From positions 35,827,115 through 35,891,114 of the forward strand of contig NC_045138.2 of NCBI RefSeq assembly GCF_008831285.2: a stretch of 64,000 nucleotides of DNA. Reading direction: 5' to 3'. The stretch comes from Nymphaea colorata (lineage: Eukaryota; Streptophyta; Magnoliopsida; Nymphaeales; Nymphaeaceae). Numbering within the stretch: position 1 is the stretch's first letter; each line of letters starts with the position of its first letter. Made by a program: the position numbers and the translations under genes. Below are positions 61,968-64,000 of this stretch, in pieces. The notes beneath the pieces are model-generated. The model made no database searches. It saw nothing but the letters and a program-made list of their open reading frames with translations, and was not told the DNA's origin.

Positions 61968-64000
61968 TCAACCCGACTCGCTTGAACTAGAGCTCGAGCT
62001 CGAGCTAGAGCTAGAGCTAGATGACTTCTTATGTTTGGATTTTTGTACCTTATTTGCCAGCATATCTTTTGAACTCGAGTCATCTACCTTATTGTTGTCA
62101 TTAGTTGATGTATTTTCTCTGTTTACATCAAAGCTGTTGTGGGGTTCCTTCTTACCAACTTTGTCAGATTTTCTTTCTTCGACCACACGCACTTCAACAA
62201 TGGCAGTCTGAAGTTCGATCATCTCAAGATTCGACCTCTCAGAGTTGGAAGCTACATGTTGATCCTGTTCTAAAATAGGTTTATTGAGGGAGTTTTCCCC
62301 AGGACCCTGCTTGTTAAATTGTTTTAATGCCAAGTCAATATCCTGAACTTGAAGCGTTCTTGCTTCAAGCACTTCCAACATTTCATGATTCTCATGCAAA
62401 CTGGGGAAGTGTTTGACATCAGCTTGGGAATCATGTTTCTCACTATCGCCTTGAGAAAACTGGTTTAACATGTCATGATGAGATCTTGCTTCAACAAATT
62501 CTGCCTCTGACTCGTCGTACCTCACTTCCAAATGCTCCCATGCAGAGCCACCCTCATACAGAGTAGAATCATTTTCATGTTCAGCCAAATCATGAGTGAA
62601 TTGTTTGCTAGATTCTCCCTCCCTGAACTGCTTGAAAGCAAGATCAATGTCCTCCACTGATTGTGCCTCAAGAACCTTCATCTGTGTCAAGGAACTTGTT
62701 TCAGGAGTTTCCTCAGACTCTTTACCAGATTCCATTTGTTTTTGAAATGATTTGCTAGATTCTCCCTCCCTGAACTGCTTGAAAGCAAGATCAATGTCCT
62801 CCACTGATTGTGCCTCAAGAACTATCATCTGTGTCAAGGAACTTGTTTCAGAAGTTTCCTCAGACTCTTTACCAGATTCCATTTGTTTTTTAAATGATTT
62901 GCTAGATTCTCCCTCCCTGAACTGCTTGAAAGCAAGATCAATGTCCTCCACTGATTGTGCCTCAAGAACTATCATCTGTGTCAAGGAACTTGTTTCAGCT
63001 GTTTCCTCAGACTCTTCACCAGATTCCATTTGTTTTTGAAATGATTTGCTAGATTCTCCCTCCCTGAACTGCTTGAAAGCAAGATCAATGTCCTCCACTG
63101 ATTGTGCCTCAAGAACTATCATCTGTGTCAAGGAACTTGTTTCAGCTGTTTCCTCAGACTCTTTACCAGATTCCATTTGTTTTTGAAATGATTTGCTGGA
63201 TTCTCCCTCCCTGAACTGCTTGAAAGCAAGATGAATGTCCTCCACTGATTGTGCTTCAAGAACTATCATCTGTGTCAAGGAACTTGTTCCAACAGCTTCC
63301 TCAGACTCTTCACCAGATTCCAATTGTTTTTTAGGCTTTTGGACACATAACATCTCTTCTGCAACTCCAAAGTCACCAATCGAATCCAATTCCTGCAGCA
63401 GGTCTTCATCAAGCTCTTTCATGGATTCTACTTCCCCTTCTCCCATGACCCAATTGTCATGGTCGGCACCTAGATACTCCTGGGAAATCCTAGTAACACC
63501 TGATTGATTCATCTCATTATGCAAGTCTAAAGAATCTGAGACAGACATTCTGATCTCTTGAATTATTGAAGTTCCCATGAACTCCCTCCTTGTGCTACAT
63601 TCTTTAGTTGCATCTGATAATGGCACAGAGACATGCTTTGGTAATTCATCATCGGATCCACTTGGTTTTGGCTCCACGCCAGGTGAACTTGCTGATTCCA
63701 GAAGCTTCAAGGGCTCCAAAGTGGTTGATGCAGTAATGCGAACACCAGTGTGCCCCACAGAACCAACATCATCACTAGACAATTGCATATAATCAACATG
63801 CAAATTTCCAGTATCGTGGAACCCTACCACCTGAAAATCAGCACAGCAACATTTATTATCCAATGCTTTGAAAATGTTCCTGAATATTAATAAAGAATTG
63901 ATGATATTTCAAGAAACTGACCTTTGATCCTCCTCCATTATCAACAGATAACGGATGAACAGCTGATTCATCTCCTGTAACACGTGCCCCATCTGATACT
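61968..64000 (-). CDS. Large acidic plant protein with 49-residue repeats (At5g17910-like), 3' part
   Basis: Two exons are visible on minus: one from beyond the right edge to 63922 (reading VSDGARVTGDES...GGGSK) and a terminal exon 63830-61968 encoding 620 residues. It resembles, from memory, the C-terminal half of a plant family of unknown function sometimes mislabelled cardiomyopathy-associated (Arabidopsis At5g17910 and relatives): shared elements are LDEDLLQELDSIGDFGV, the short [VI]LEA[QR][ST][VL]xDI[DH]LAFKQF motif, and a C-terminal poly-Ser run after a Lys-rich KSKHKK stretch. Here the motif lies in five tandem 49-residue units, with one diverged copy (VLEARTLQVQDIDLALKQF) further on. 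The segment is rich in Glu and Ser and likely disordered. The family's N-terminal membrane helices would be outside the window. Function is unknown. Confidence 0.8.
61989..62021 (-). repeat. Hexanucleotide-coded poly-Ser tract
   Basis: GAGCTC/GAGCTA hexamers on plus encode alternating AGC and TCN serine codons near the C-terminus of the repeat protein. Confidence 0.9.
62598..63333 (-). repeat. Five tandem 147-bp (49-codon) coding repeats
   Basis: A marker word in each unit recurs at 62724, 62871, 63018, 63165 and 63312, exactly 147 bp apart. Units carry SSLTQM[IK]VLEAQSVEDI[DH]LAFKQFREGESSK and differ mainly in the ESEEx[AVSP]xT segment. All are in frame. Confidence 0.95.

Noticed and set aside
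62752-63507. Plus-strand ORFs with repeated CASRTIICVKELV segments
   Set aside because: They are antisense readings of the 49-residue repeats of the minus-strand gene.

Overview
This window is nuclear DNA of a land plant, almost certainly a flowering plant. The genes are split by many GT-AG introns. They include plant-only families (DUF630/DUF632, NDR1/HIN1-like, PQ-loop and P5A ATPases with plant-type sequence), and the spacers hold a Tourist-like MITE, a decayed Ty1-copia element and microsatellites. The species cannot be read from the sequence. All exon models below were built by eye from splice sites, reading phase and remembered family sequences; no alignment was run.

Layout: (1) 1084-3830, minus: isoprenylcysteine carboxyl methyltransferase (ICMT), last exon off the left edge. 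(2) 5203-9807, plus: NSE1, the RING subunit of the SMC5/6 complex, divergent from ICMT. (3) 10780-14613, minus: PQ-loop transporter with ten exons, two of them microexons, convergent with NSE1. (4) 14.6-22.2 kb: spacer with palindromes and a possible SINE. (5) 22181-26201, plus: DUF630/DUF632 protein of the NRG2/REL2 type with upstream ORFs in its leader. (6) 28502-35764, plus: ERGIC3/Erv46-like cargo receptor, 13 exons. (7) 35.8-41 kb: spacer with a copia relic, repeat fragments and three tandem copies of a 166-bp unit. (8) 40986-41786, minus: single-exon GC-rich NDR1/HIN1-like protein. (9) 45321-58689, minus: P5A-type ATPase (PDR2/MIA/Spf1 orthologue), 21 coding exons giving 1195 residues, with one apparent GC-AG intron. 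(10) 61968-64000, minus: 3' part of a large acidic plant protein with five near-identical 49-residue repeats and a poly-Ser tail, cut by the right edge.

The genes do not form a pathway. Several products (ICMT, ERGIC3-like, P5A ATPase) act in the ER or early secretory membranes, which is probably coincidence. I found no biosynthetic cluster, defence island or new system. The most unusual items are the 49-residue repeat array, the microexons, the GC-AG intron, the basic-repeat tail of NSE1, and an AT-rich repeat shared by introns of two unrelated genes.
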